A DNA stretch of 64,000 bases, from positions 1 through 64,000 of the forward strand of contig CBFDDF010000003.1 in assembly GCA_965603495.1 (NCBI GenBank), read 5' to 3'. The translations under genes and the position numbers were made by a program. The DNA comes from Thiomicrorhabdus sp965603495 (GTDB lineage Bacteria > Pseudomonadota > Gammaproteobacteria > Thiomicrospirales > Thiomicrospiraceae). How positions within the stretch are numbered: the first letter of the stretch is position 1; every line of letters begins with the position of its first letter. The notes under the pieces are model-generated. The model did not search any database and had not been told where the DNA came from. It saw only the letters and a program-made list of their open reading frames with translations. Of the stretch, positions 45,268-54,387 are shown piece after piece.

Positions 45268-45924
45268 ATTCCTTTAGAGGATGGGATACTCGCTATCTTA
45301 AAAGCCTGTCAGTTGACTGTCCAGTCAGAAGAAACGTTAGCCATTGTAGGTCGATCGGGTTCTGGTAAGTCTACCCTATTGGCATTGATGGCAGGATTGG
45401 ATACGCCCACCTCGGGTACCATTGAATTGTTTGGCCAAGCAATTGAGCGCCTTTCGGAAGACGAACGAGCAAAAATCCGTGCGCAACAGGTCGGTTTTAT
45501 TTTCCAGAACTTTCAGTTGATGCCAAGTATGAGTGCGCTAGAAAACATTTTAATGCCGTTAGAGTTGTTTCAAGTACCCAATGCTAAACAACTGGCTTTG
45601 GAGGCATTAGAGCAGGTCGGCTTATCCAATCGTGCGCAACATCGCCCTGCCGAACTTTCTGGTGGTGAACAACAACGCGTCGCGATTGCTCGCGCTTTTG
45701 TCACTAAACCCCAGATACTATTTGCGGATGAACCAACCGGAAATCTAGATGAAGAAACCGCTAAGCAGATTCAAGACCTACTATTTCAACTGAATCGTCA
45801 GCAAAAGACCACACTGATATTAGTCACTCATGACCTCCAATTTGCCCAACAGTGCGATCGTGTGGTGCAATTGGTACATAGCCAACTTAACCCCTATCCA
45901 CTGCCAAACCTGGAAAATCACTAA
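45211..45924 (+). CDS. ybbA: YbbA/LolD-type ABC transporter ATPase
   Basis: 237 residues. Walker A GRSGSGKST, signature LSGGEQQRVAIARA, Walker B ILFADEPTGNLDEE and the switch His in LVTHDL are intact. The subfamily is the LolD/MacB-like group that pairs with FtsX-like permeases. It overlaps the permease start by one base (TAATG). With the divergent esterase gene this matches the tesA-ybbA-ybbP neighbourhood; substrate unknown. Confidence 0.95.
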   Translation: MNNPHLPTSILTLQNVHYQIPLEDGILAILKACQLTVQSEETLAIVGRSGSGKSTLLALMAGLDTPTSGTIELFGQAIERLSEDERAKIRAQQVGFIFQNFQLMPSMSALENILMPLELFQVPNAKQLALEALEQVGLSNRAQHRPAELSGGEQQRVAIARAFVTKPQILFADEPTGNLDEETAKQIQDLLFQLNRQQKTTLILVTHDLQFAQQCDRVVQLVHSQLNPYPLPNLENH

Positions 45925-48425
45925 TGTTAGCATTTTGGTTGGATGCCATCACGGCTTCAAAGTGGTTTGGTAGAAGCCTGAAGCGAGGGGACTGGTTATG
46001 GTTGATGATTGCCGTCATTTTAGCCAGCAGCACCGTGACCTTGGTGACACAGCTCGGTGATACCGTTCAGCAAAGTATGTTACGTAAAGCCTCTGAATCC
46101 TTAAGCGCTGACTTTGTGATTCGCAGTAGCCGACCCATTGACCAACAGTGGCGACAATTGGCCATTGATTCTGGCTTAAAAACAGCACAAAGCACCACTT
46201 TGACGACCATGGCCTTAAGTAATCAACTGTTTCAACTGGTGCAACTCAAGGGCATCAGTGAAAGCTATCCTTTAAGAGGTACTATCCATGCGACGAACGA
46301 CCTGCCGTTTCAAACTCTGCAAACTGAACAGGCCTGGATAGAGCCTAAACTCATTCCCTTATTACAACTTACAAAAGGCAACCAACTGACATTAGGGGGC
46401 TTAAACCTCAGCCTTGCCGGGAGCATCCAGCCGAGCACCCTCATCAACCCCATGTCGAGTTTTGCGCCGCAGATTCTGGTGTCACTGCCAACGCTCCAAA
46501 AAACCCAGTTGATTGGCCCTGGCAGTCGCGTGACCTATGAATTGAGTGTAGCGGGCAGTGACAAAAAGATAGCAGGCTTTTCCAAACTCATCAGCCAGCA
46601 AAACAACCCACACTGGCAAACTCTATCAGCACAAGCGCCTTCGGAAGATTTGGGTAATTCTCTAAAAACAGCTTGGTTGTTTCTGGACCTTTCTGCACTG
46701 TCTGCCGTATTGATTGCCGGCATGTCCATTTTGATTGCCAGTCGTTTTTACCTAACCCGCTGGGAAAGCAGTATGGCGTTAATGCGTGCATTTGGCGCCC
46801 ATAATACCAAAATGCAACGTCTATTCGCCCTGCAACTCACTTGGATTGCACTGTTTAGCAGCTTGATTGGGGTCTTATTGGGCTATGTGCTTTCGGTCTT
46901 GCTACAACCGATGTTAGCCGAGTACTTTCAACCTTTAGTCATCACGCCGCCTTGGACGGCTCTGCTGACGGGATTTTTAAGTGGCATCTTAGTATTGTGG
47001 AGTTTTGCTTGGCAAGCTTTCCAGACGGCCTTGCAGACCTCTCCTATGCAAATTTTAAAATCCGTGCCGCGTAACCCAAAAAGTATTCATTGGTTGATGA
47101 GCTTTGCTTTATTACTGGGTCTTATCAGCTTGATGTTTGATTTAGAATCGATGCTTTGGATCTTACCAGGCCTGGTCATTATCAGCTTAGTACTTCTGTT
47201 GTCTGCGAGTTTATTACTCAAAGCTATTCATAGAATCCAACTTCATAGTAGGGGTTGGTTGCACATCGCTCTTTCTAACCTACTTAAAGAACCAGGCCTG
47301 GTGAAAATCCAATTAGTCTCGGTTGGCATGGTGTTGTTTGTGTTAATGCTAATGAGCTTCGTTCGCCAAGACCTATTACAAAATTGGCAGGCTTCCTTGC
47401 CAGAAAATACGCCGAATATCTTTATGATGAATATTCAGCCTGACCAACAAGCTGAGGTGATTCAGATATTGAGCAAACAACAACTGACTCCCCCAATGGT
47501 ACCAATGGCACGTGGCCGTTTGACAGCCATTAACCAAGCCCCCCTACTCGCCAGTGAACAAAACAGTGATCGTGCACGTAGAATGCTAGAACGTGAAGCC
47601 AATATTGCTTTATTAGCAGAGATTCCAAAGCACAATCAAATAACCGCGCAGATTCCTAAAGCCAGCCTCAAACTGCCAAGCGTCTCGGTGGAAGTCAGCA
47701 TCGCCGAACTCTATGATATTCAATTAGGCGATACCCTGAGTTTTAACTTTGCCGGCCAAAATTATGATTATCAAGTCGAGAGCTTTCGTAAAGTCGAATG
47801 GCAAAGTTTTCAACTGAATTTCTTTTTCATACTGGAGCCTGTTGCAGAACGCCCCTTAGCCTTTTCATACATCAGTAACTTTCATCTAGCTGAAGCCGTT
47901 GATACGGGCCTGCAAAACCAAGTTGGGATCGCAACTCAACTAACCCAACAACTCGCCCAACAAACCCCCGGCGTATTATTGATTGACGTCCGCCAAATCA
48001 TGCTACAGATACAAGCCATTATGAACCAAGCCAGCTGGGCCGTTTCAGGGCTCTACCTCTTTACTTTATTAGCGAGTATTGGCGTTTTATTCACCGCCAC
48101 ATTGGCGAGCCAACAGAGTCGTATTCAATCTTGGATTTTGCTCCGTACGCTAGGGGCACAAAATAAAGTGATCATTAAAATTGGCTTAACTGAATTTGCG
48201 TTATTGGGCGCAGTAGCAGGTATTTTAGCGGCTTCCTTTGCCCAAATTGCCAGTGGATTAATTAGTTACTATTTATTAAAAATAGACATTAGCTTAGATT
48301 TAAATTTATGGATTGTCAGTCTACTCAGCGGTATCAGCCTACTACTCCTCACCGGACTCGTCACCCAATATGGTTTCTTAAGAAAAAGCGCCCGTCAGCT
48401 GCGTTTATATTTAAGTGAACAATAA
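45924..48425 (+). CDS. ybbP: YbbP-type FtsX-like ABC permease
   Basis: 833 residues with roughly ten membrane segments in the duplicated FtsX-like layout: an N-terminal segment, a large periplasmic loop, a central bundle (about 245-430), a second periplasmic loop (about 480-690) and a C-terminal bundle (about 705-830). Pairs with the ATPase just upstream, coupled by a one-base overlap. Likely moves a lipid-type substrate or extracts something from the inner membrane (family inference). It contains two exact ACCAGGCCTGGT copies, both encoding Pro-Gly-Leu-Val, 126 bp apart. Confidence 0.92.
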   Translation: MLAFWLDAITASKWFGRSLKRGDWLWLMIAVILASSTVTLVTQLGDTVQQSMLRKASESLSADFVIRSSRPIDQQWRQLAIDSGLKTAQSTTLTTMALSNQLFQLVQLKGISESYPLRGTIHATNDLPFQTLQTEQAWIEPKLIPLLQLTKGNQLTLGGLNLSLAGSIQPSTLINPMSSFAPQILVSLPTLQKTQLIGPGSRVTYELSVAGSDKKIAGFSKLISQQNNPHWQTLSAQAPSEDLGNSLKTAWLFLDLSALSAVLIAGMSILIASRFYLTRWESSMALMRAFGAHNTKMQRLFALQLTWIALFSSLIGVLLGYVLSVLLQPMLAEYFQPLVITPPWTALLTGFLSGILVLWSFAWQAFQTALQTSPMQILKSVPRNPKSIHWLMSFALLLGLISLMFDLESMLWILPGLVIISLVLLLSASLLLKAIHRIQLHSRGWLHIALSNLLKEPGLVKIQLVSVGMVLFVLMLMSFVRQDLLQNWQASLPENTPNIFMMNIQPDQQAEVIQILSKQQLTPPMVPMARGRLTAINQAPLLASEQNSDRARRMLEREANIALLAEIPKHNQITAQIPKASLKLPSVSVEVSIAELYDIQLGDTLSFNFAGQNYDYQVESFRKVEWQSFQLNFFFILEPVAERPLAFSYISNFHLAEAVDTGLQNQVGIATQLTQQLAQQTPGVLLIDVRQIMLQIQAIMNQASWAVSGLYLFTLLASIGVLFTATLASQQSRIQSWILLRTLGAQNKVIIKIGLTEFALLGAVAGILAASFAQIASGLISYYLLKIDISLDLNLWIVSLLSGISLLLLTGLVTQYGFLRKSARQLRLYLSEQ
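47165..47176. repeat. ACCAGGCCTGGT palindrome, copy 11, in ybbP
   Basis: Exact 12-mer encoding Pro-Gly-Leu-Val in a membrane segment. Confidence 0.95.
47291..47302. repeat. ACCAGGCCTGGT palindrome, copy 12, in ybbP
   Basis: Exact 12-mer encoding Pro-Gly-Leu-Val, in the same reading frame as copy 11. Confidence 0.95.
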
Positions 48426-48846
48426 ACCCATGGTAATGCACTAACACAAGCGCTTACGACCCCCTTAAAACGCGTGTATAACGCAATATAAAGACGCACT
48501 CCCCTCCGATGTTACACACGATTCAGAACGCATAGGCTCAAATAGTACACGCCTTAGATAATATTGAGTCTTCTATCTCTATACTTTAAAAGGCATTGCA
48601 TTACTCACCGCCAAGCTTGACCTAAAATTAAAGCCACTAACGTTCGTAATTCTCTTCCCAACCTATACTCAAATAGATACAAACCAAGCTCACAAATGAG
48701 TCCGTAATCAGATTTCGTTTCTCAACAAAACACTCTAACCACATGAAATGTAGGGCAATTATTTACCCGTAAAGATACATAAACTTGATTAAAAGCTAAA
48801 ATAGTAATAAAATATGACCAATAATTATATTAAATGGAGTTTAGTT
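48426..48846. other. intergenic region, nothing recognised
   Basis: 421 bp between ybbP and the small ORF. Low-complexity A+T-rich stretches, no ORF, no palindrome copy and no clear terminator. The last 60 bp probably hold the promoter of the small ORF. Confidence 0.55.
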
Positions 48847-48993
48847 ATGAATAATGCTGAATTAGAAAAGCAATTACATAAAACCTGGAAAGAACTCATT
48901 CAAGCAAATATCAACCATGATGATGCGTTGGCTTCTTCACGATTAAAGAAAATGATTCTTCTAGAAATACAACAGAAAAAACGTCGTCAGTAA
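48847..48993 (+). CDS. 48-residue charged small protein
   Basis: ATG at 48847 with a clear GGAG seven bases upstream. The peptide begins MNNAELEKQLHKTWKELIQA and ends LLEIQQKKRRQ; it is helical and highly charged, with a basic tail that could contact nucleic acid. A good ribosome site and non-random composition favour a real gene. It points toward the tRNA-Pro gene on the opposite strand. Function unknown. Confidence 0.6.
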   Translation: MNNAELEKQLHKTWKELIQANINHDDALASSRLKKMILLEIQQKKRRQ

Positions 48994-49113
48994 TTTCGCC
49001 CTGTCTTACATTTCGGTAAAACTTAACTTTGATCTTTAAGGGTTAATCTGTATTAGACGTGTCGCTAGAGAGGCTGGTACTAGAAGGCGTTACTGAATTA
49101 AACCTGAAAAATT

Positions 49114-49190
<77 letters not shown>

Positions 49191-49220
49191 AATAGATTTT
49201 ATTTACTCGCTTTGAAACGA

Positions 49221-49248
49221 ATAACGGCGCCTATTATAGCGCCGTTAT
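49221..49248 (-). promoter_or_regulatory. dyad overlapping a tRNA-Pro promoter -10
   Basis: A 10-bp perfect inverted repeat (ATAACGGCGC at 49221-49230, complement at 49239-49248) encloses, on the minus strand, TATAAT (49233-49238) followed by a GC-rich discriminator GGCGCC. This is typical of stringently controlled tRNA promoters; the transcript would start about 36 bp before the tRNA. The hairpin may also end the merR-type transcript, but there is no U-tract. The -35 is not clear. Confidence 0.55.
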
Positions 49249-49283
49249 GAGTTCAGATAAAACTGTTTTAAATGCCTTTCAGC

Positions 49284-49679
49284 CTAGAATCGGCCATTAA
49301 TATACTGTTTAAACTGTAACAATTCACCTTGCATGGTCTGTAACAGTTCAATGGCTGTTTTTTGCTCTTCTGACAGTGCGCTACTAGTCAGATCTACACA
49401 CCCTTTAGAAAGTCTAGCTTTAGCACCAGGGATGGTAAAACCTTGGTCGTGTAATAAAGACTTTATCTCTAAAACCAACTCTAGATCCACTCTCTGATAA
49501 TAACGGCGACCTCGACGTTTGCTGGGTTCAAGTTGTGGAAATACTTGTTCCCAATAGCGCAAAACATGCGATTTTAACTGACAAAGCTCAGCGACTTCAC
49601 CAATAGTGAAGTACTTTTTGTCTGGCAACTCTATTTCAAGCTGCGTTGTGGTATTAGGTTGATTCTTAGGCTTTGCCAT
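49284..49679 (-). CDS. MerR-family regulator downstream of ihfA
   Basis: 131 residues. N-terminal winged helix with the MerR pattern YFTIGEVAELCQLKSHVLRYWEQVFPQLEPSKRRGRRYYQRVDLELVLEIKSLLHDQGFTIPGAKARL, then a short helical tail without metal-binding Cys. The first codons overlap ihfA by 14 bp. A MerR-like gene next to ihfA and tRNA-Pro is a common gammaproteobacterial arrangement; its targets are unknown. Confidence 0.93.
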   Translation of the reverse strand: MAKPKNQPNTTTQLEIELPDKKYFTIGEVAELCQLKSHVLRYWEQVFPQLEPSKRRGRRYYQRVDLELVLEIKSLLHDQGFTIPGAKARLSKGCVDLTSSALSEEQKTAIELLQTMQGELLQFKQYINGRF

Positions 49680-49959
49680 AATTATCTATTTGCGCACGTA
49701 ATTTTTGTCCAGGTTTAAATGTTACCACTCTTCTTGCAGAAATGGGAACATCTTCACCTGTTCGAGGATTACGTCCTGGGCGTGGGGATTTATCGCGTAG
49801 TTCAAAGTTACCGAATCCAGACAGTTTAATCTGCTCTCCGGCCACTAAAACTTCACTCAACTCGTCATAAAATTGCTCAACAAGCTCTTTAGACTCTCTT
49901 TTATTAAAACCAAAGGTATCAGATAAATTCTGTGCTATATCTGCTTTTGTTAAAGTCAT
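49666..49959 (-). CDS. ihfA: IhfA, integration host factor alpha subunit
   Basis: 97 residues, normal length. HU/IHF fold with the beta-arm signature GFGNFELRDKSPRPGRNPRTGEDVPISARRVVTFKPGQKLR, including the DNA-intercalating proline region. The start TKADIAQNLSDTFGFNKRESKELVEQFYDEL is typical of the alpha subunit. It bends DNA and partners with IhfB. It follows pheT, the usual location. Confidence 0.97.
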   Translation of the reverse strand: MTLTKADIAQNLSDTFGFNKRESKELVEQFYDELSEVLVAGEQIKLSGFGNFELRDKSPRPGRNPRTGEDVPISARRVVTFKPGQKLRAQIDNYGKA

Positions 49960-50000
49960 TTGTCTTTCCTATTCCTGTATTAACGTGGTGTTACGTTTTT

Positions 50001-52391
50001 TTATCTTAATTCTGCGTTCACAGCTTCTTTAGCTGCTTTTAAAATATCTTCGACCAGAGATTCGACTTCTTCATCTTGAAGCGTACGTTCTTGATGCTGG
50101 ATTTTCAATGTCAATGCAATGCTCTTTTGAGAAGGATCAATCCCTTGTCCTCGGTAAATATCAAATAAATCAACCGCTTTGAAAATTTCTGATTTTACAG
50201 AAACAACCGCAGCAATTAATGACTGTGCCGATAAATTTTCATCGACAACAAAAGCCAAGTCGCGCTGCACTTCAGGAAATTTTGAGACCGCTTGCGCAGC
50301 AGGCACTTGCATGGTCATCAAAGCATCTTGACGAATCTGGAACATATAAACATTGCCACTCACACCCATGGCTTTCACCAAGCTAGGGTGCAACTGCCCC
50401 ATGACGCCGACTTCTTTACCATCTTTCAGAATACGGGCAGATTGACCAGGGTGCAGTGCGGGATGATTAGTGGCTTCAAAACGAATATTCGCAAGCTGAT
50501 GACTCATACGAATCAAGGTTTCTACATCCCCTTTGAGGTCGAAGAAATCTACTGGGCGTTCTAACTCATCCCAACCTGTCGCGGCGACTTGACCAGCAAT
50601 CACGCCACCCATCATAGGCACTTGAGTCGCCCCTGTTGGATCGGAATCATTTTTATAGAAGACTAGGCCTGTTTCAAAGATTCGGACGCGTGGTTGTTGG
50701 CGATTTTGATTGTAAGCGACGCATTGTAACAAACCTGGGAACAAGCTGGTACGCATGGCTTTCATATCATCCGAAATAGGATTCTGTAGAAGTACATATG
50801 GCAATTCAGGTTCAAGTAATTTCTGTTTTGCTTCTTCAACAAAACTGTAGGTTACCACTTCATTAAAACCACGTTGAACTAAGGCTATTTTCAATGACAT
50901 TAAAGACTGGACATCTTCAGGCAACTCATTCAGCGTCATTGGCGCCAACACTGGCGTTTCTGGCAGATTATTGTAGCCGAAGATACGTCCGACTTCTTCG
51001 ATCAAATCCATCTCAATCGACATATCAAAACGATAACTCGGAGCCGTCATCATCCAGCCAGCATCCGTAGCCGCTATGCCAAAGCCTAATAACTCAAAAA
51101 TCTCTACAATTTTGGCATCTTCAATCTCGACCCCTAAACGACTTCCTACTGTCGCACGACGTAATTCAATCGTAACGGGCTTTGGCAAATCTGCTTCTGA
51201 GAGTGTTTGATTAAAGGCACTAATCGTTCCGCCAGCAATGTCGGTGAACAGTTGTAATGCACGGTTTAAAGCTTTTTCTGGCATCATGGAATCAACACCA
51301 CGTTCAAAACGCATTGACGAATCCGTATGCAGACCGTATTTGCGCGCTTTACCAGTAATCGCTAAACGTGAGAAATGCGCACATTCAAAGAAAATTGCAT
51401 TGGTATCATCGGTGACTGAAGTAGATAACCCGCCCATAATCCCGGCTAAGGCAATCGCACCTGAATCATCAGCGATAACTAAAGTATCTTCTTTAAGCGT
51501 TAATTGCTTATCATCCAAAGTGGTGAGTTTTTCGTCCGCTTTTGCTAAACGAACCTCAATAGCGCCTTGAATTTTAGCGAGATCAAAAGCGTGCATTGGT
51601 TGACCCAATTCCATCAATACGTAGTTGGTGATATCAACGACAAGGCTCAATGGACGTAACCCAGAGCGTTCAAGTTTTTGAACCATCCAACGTGGCGTTT
51701 TAGCTTGAGTATTGAAATCGGTAACGACACAGCCTAAATATTTTGGACAGGCCTGGCTTTCGGAAACTTTAACAACTTGTGGACAAGCGCTAGCACCCGA
51801 CATGTCTTTAATTTCGAACGGCTGTGTCAAGGCAACACCACTAATCGCACGTACATCACGTGCAATACCCTGCACACTGAAACAGTCTGCACGGTTAGGG
51901 GTTAAATCAACTTCAATGCTCATATCGTTTAAATCTAGATATTCACGAACGTCTTGACCAATCGGTGCATCTTGATCAAGCACGAATAGACCATCAACGC
52001 CATCGTCAGCAAGACCAATTTCGGTTGCTCCACACAACATACCATTTGATGGCACACCACGTAATTTGGCTTTCTTAATCTTAAAGTCACCCGGTAAAAC
52101 TGCACCAACTTTAGCGCAACAGGCTTTCATGCCGACGACGACATTTTTAGCGCCACAAACAATTTGTATAGGCTCAGCTTCACCGACATCAACCTGAGTG
52201 ACATTCAACTTGTCAGCATCAGGATGTTTTTCAATTGAAAGCACATGCCCTACCACTACATTGGTAAATTGACCCGCAACGGCATCTGCACCATCGACTT
52301 CTAGGCCAGCTAAACTTAACTCTTCAGATAAAGTGTTTGTATCCCAGGCAGGATTTGTCCACTCTCTTAACCAATTTTCACTAAATTTCAT
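50001..52391 (-). CDS. pheT: phenylalanyl-tRNA synthetase beta subunit
   Basis: 796 residues, full length. N-terminal tRNA-binding (EMAP-like) domain (VVVGHVLSIEKHPDADKLNVTQVDVG), B3/B4 editing region (ITNYVLMELGQPMHAFDLAKI), B5 domain and a C-terminal ferredoxin-fold anticodon-binding domain (VSKFPEVQRDLAFVVDENLSAQSL). Forms the alpha2-beta2 enzyme with PheS; separated from pheS by 38 bp. Confidence 0.98.
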   Translation of the reverse strand: MKFSENWLREWTNPAWDTNTLSEELSLAGLEVDGADAVAGQFTNVVVGHVLSIEKHPDADKLNVTQVDVGEAEPIQIVCGAKNVVVGMKACCAKVGAVLPGDFKIKKAKLRGVPSNGMLCGATEIGLADDGVDGLFVLDQDAPIGQDVREYLDLNDMSIEVDLTPNRADCFSVQGIARDVRAISGVALTQPFEIKDMSGASACPQVVKVSESQACPKYLGCVVTDFNTQAKTPRWMVQKLERSGLRPLSLVVDITNYVLMELGQPMHAFDLAKIQGAIEVRLAKADEKLTTLDDKQLTLKEDTLVIADDSGAIALAGIMGGLSTSVTDDTNAIFFECAHFSRLAITGKARKYGLHTDSSMRFERGVDSMMPEKALNRALQLFTDIAGGTISAFNQTLSEADLPKPVTIELRRATVGSRLGVEIEDAKIVEIFELLGFGIAATDAGWMMTAPSYRFDMSIEMDLIEEVGRIFGYNNLPETPVLAPMTLNELPEDVQSLMSLKIALVQRGFNEVVTYSFVEEAKQKLLEPELPYVLLQNPISDDMKAMRTSLFPGLLQCVAYNQNRQQPRVRIFETGLVFYKNDSDPTGATQVPMMGGVIAGQVAATGWDELERPVDFFDLKGDVETLIRMSHQLANIRFEATNHPALHPGQSARILKDGKEVGVMGQLHPSLVKAMGVSGNVYMFQIRQDALMTMQVPAAQAVSKFPEVQRDLAFVVDENLSAQSLIAAVVSVKSEIFKAVDLFDIYRGQGIDPSQKSIALTLKIQHQERTLQDEEVESLVEDILKAAKEAVNAELR

Positions 52392-52429
52392 AATTCTTTG
52401 TCTCGTAAGCGTATTTGATCAGGCTGGGT

Positions 52430-53428
52430 TTATTTAAACTGTTGTAGGAAACGTAAATCGTTTTCAAAGAACTGGCGCAAGTCTTTCACGTTGTAGCGCA
52501 ACATGGCTAAACGTTCTACGCCCAGTCCGAAAGCCAGTCCAGTATATTCATCTGGATCAATGCCAACATTTCTCAATACATTAGGATGCACCATTCCACA
52601 ACCAAGTACTTCTATCCAACGACCATCCCCAAACAAATTAGTAGCGATATCCACTTCTGCTGAAGGCTCAGTAAACGGGAAATACGAAGGTCTAAAACGC
52701 GTTTCAAGATTTTCATCTTCAAAGAACTGACGTAAAAATTCAATCAACAAAGCACGTAGCTGCGCAAAACTGGCATTCTTTTCAACAATCAAACCTTCGA
52801 TTTGGTGAAACATTGGTGTATGCGTCTGATCTGAGTCACAACGATAAACACGGCCTGGCGCAATGACGCGTAAAGGCGGTTTTTTGTTTTCCATGGTACG
52901 GATCTGCACACCCGAAGTATGGGTTCTTAAAACAGTATTCTCATTGATGTAGAACGTATCATGCATCGCACGCGCTGGATGTGTTTCAGGAATGTTTAAG
53001 GCTTCAAAGTTATGCCAATCATCTTCGATTTCTGGCCCTGTTTCAATATCAAAGCCGGCTTTTGAAAATAAGGTTTCAATTCGGTTGAGAGTACGCGTAA
53101 CTGGATGCAAACTACCAACGTCGACATCACGACCAGGCAAGGTCACGTCGATGGTCTCTTCCGCTAGCTGTTTCGCTAACTTAGCATCATCTAATTCTCT
53201 TTTCTTAGCATTTAAGATGCCTTGAACCATCTGCTTGGCTTCATTAATGATTTGCCCCGCTTTCGGACGCTCTTCATTTGATAATTTACCCAACATTTTC
53301 ATCATATCGGTCAGTTCGCCTTTTTTACCAAGGTATTGAACACGAATGTCATCTAATTTGGCTAAGTCAGTGACGCCAGAAACGGCCTCTTGCGCCTTTG
53401 AAATGATTGCTTGGAGTTGTTCTTGCAT
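52430..53428 (-). CDS. pheS: phenylalanyl-tRNA synthetase alpha subunit
   Basis: 332 residues. N-terminal coiled coil followed by the class II catalytic core: HPARAMHDTFYI (motif 1/2 area), LRTHTSGVQIRTM, GRVYRCDSDQTHTPMFHQIEGLIVEK and GLAFGLGVERLAMLRYNVKDLRQFFENDLRFL (motif 3). It aminoacylates tRNA-Phe with PheT. It lies after a terminator hairpin that separates it from rplT, so expression may be attenuated. Confidence 0.98.
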   Translation of the reverse strand: MQEQLQAIISKAQEAVSGVTDLAKLDDIRVQYLGKKGELTDMMKMLGKLSNEERPKAGQIINEAKQMVQGILNAKKRELDDAKLAKQLAEETIDVTLPGRDVDVGSLHPVTRTLNRIETLFSKAGFDIETGPEIEDDWHNFEALNIPETHPARAMHDTFYINENTVLRTHTSGVQIRTMENKKPPLRVIAPGRVYRCDSDQTHTPMFHQIEGLIVEKNASFAQLRALLIEFLRQFFEDENLETRFRPSYFPFTEPSAEVDIATNLFGDGRWIEVLGCGMVHPNVLRNVGIDPDEYTGLAFGLGVERLAMLRYNVKDLRQFFENDLRFLQQFK

Positions 53429-53569
53429 GTTTTAAATGTCCCAAAAAGGAATTAATAAATATTAAACATTTCACTACAGCGTGACAAAATCAGCAGGTGC
53501 TAATCATCAATGAAATCTTTAATCGTTATTTAAGCTAAGAAGATTGTTTTGAATAAAACAGGAATCTAT

Positions 53570-53595
53570 AAAAAAATAGGGGACCGAAGTCCCCT
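53570..53595 (-). terminator. rplT-pheS intergenic terminator/attenuator
   Basis: On the minus strand a perfect stem AGGGGAC / GTCCCCT with a TTCG loop (53578-53595) followed by a run of T (53570-53577). It starts about 40 bp after the rplT stop. Just before it on that strand is a second hairpin (CCTAGACC with GGACTAGG, about 53604-53626). Together they could terminate the rpmI-rplT transcript or attenuate pheST. Confidence 0.9.
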
Positions 53596-53633
53596 AAATA
53601 AGAAGTGGTCTAGGTTACCCTAGTCCAATTTCT

Positions 53634-53990
53634 TTACACTAATGCTGCTTTAGCTTTTTCAGCGAAAACGGTAAAAGCGGCTGCATCATGTACAGCGATA
53701 TCTGCTAAAACCTTACGGTCAACAGCAATCTGAGCTAGGTTCAGACCGTTGATGAAACGACTATAAGTCATTCCGTTCATACGAGCTGCAGCGTTGATAC
53801 GTGCAATCCAAAGACGTCTAAATTGACGCTTCTTAGTACGACGATCGCGGTATGCATACTGACCAGCTTTGATAACTGCTTGCTTAGCAACGCGGAAAAC
53901 TTTACTACGAGCTCCGTAATAACCTTTCGCTTGCTTTAATACTTTGTTGTGTCTACGGCGTGCTACGACACCTCTTTTAACTCTTGCCAT
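53634..53990 (-). CDS. rplT: ribosomal protein L20
   Basis: 118 residues, standard length. N-terminal basic tail ARVKRGVVARRRHNKVLKQAKGYYGARSKVFRVAKQAVIKAGQYAYRDRR and the globular end (INAAARMNGMTYSRFINGLN) are characteristic. It binds 23S rRNA early in 50S assembly and in other gammaproteobacteria represses its own operon. 15 bp after rpmI. Confidence 0.99.
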   Translation of the reverse strand: MARVKRGVVARRRHNKVLKQAKGYYGARSKVFRVAKQAVIKAGQYAYRDRRTKKRQFRRLWIARINAAARMNGMTYSRFINGLNLAQIAVDRKVLADIAVHDAAAFTVFAEKAKAALV

Positions 53991-54005
53991 GTCTTAAATC
54001 TCCAA

Positions 54006-54203
54006 TTAAGCGAACGGTAACATGCGGCGAACCATCGCTACATCGTGATCGTGAATCATACTTCCAGAACGAAGTTGACGTTTACGCTTAGTCGATTTCT
54101 TAGTCAAAATATGACGAAGATGAGATTGTTTACACTTGAAACGACCTGAGCCAGTTTTTGAGAAGCGCTTTTTAGCACTACTGTTTGTTTTCAACTTTGG
54201 CAT
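54006..54203 (-). CDS. rpmI: ribosomal protein L35
   Basis: 65 residues, starts MPKLKTNSSAKKRFSKTGSGRFKCKQSHLRHILTKKSTKRKRQLR, the usual L35 start; ATG preceded by GCGGAG. It sits between infC and rplT. Confidence 0.99.
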   Translation of the reverse strand: MPKLKTNSSAKKRFSKTGSGRFKCKQSHLRHILTKKSTKRKRQLRSGSMIHDHDVAMVRRMLPFA

Positions 54204-54387
54204 TTAATTGAAACTCCGCATTTAAGTGATCCCTTTTAAAAGGTCACTTGGTTTTTTAATAAGACTGTAAAAATACAATCTACTTCGGAACAACGAACAG
54301 CACTGAAGGAGCTGCACCAGTAACCCCAACTTATTTACATAAGCAGGAGTCCCGACTGTTGTATTAAGCAAGGTTTAAAATCAAACC
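54204..54387 (-). promoter_or_regulatory. infC-rpmI leader with possible L20 control hairpins
   Basis: 184 bp between infC and rpmI on the minus strand. It contains AAGGTTT/AAACCTT next to the infC stop and, near the rpmI start, a longer hairpin pairing AAGTGA-CC with GG-TCACTT around TTTTAAAA. In E. coli this is where L20 regulates the operon through RNA structure. Control here is inferred from location only. Confidence 0.35.
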
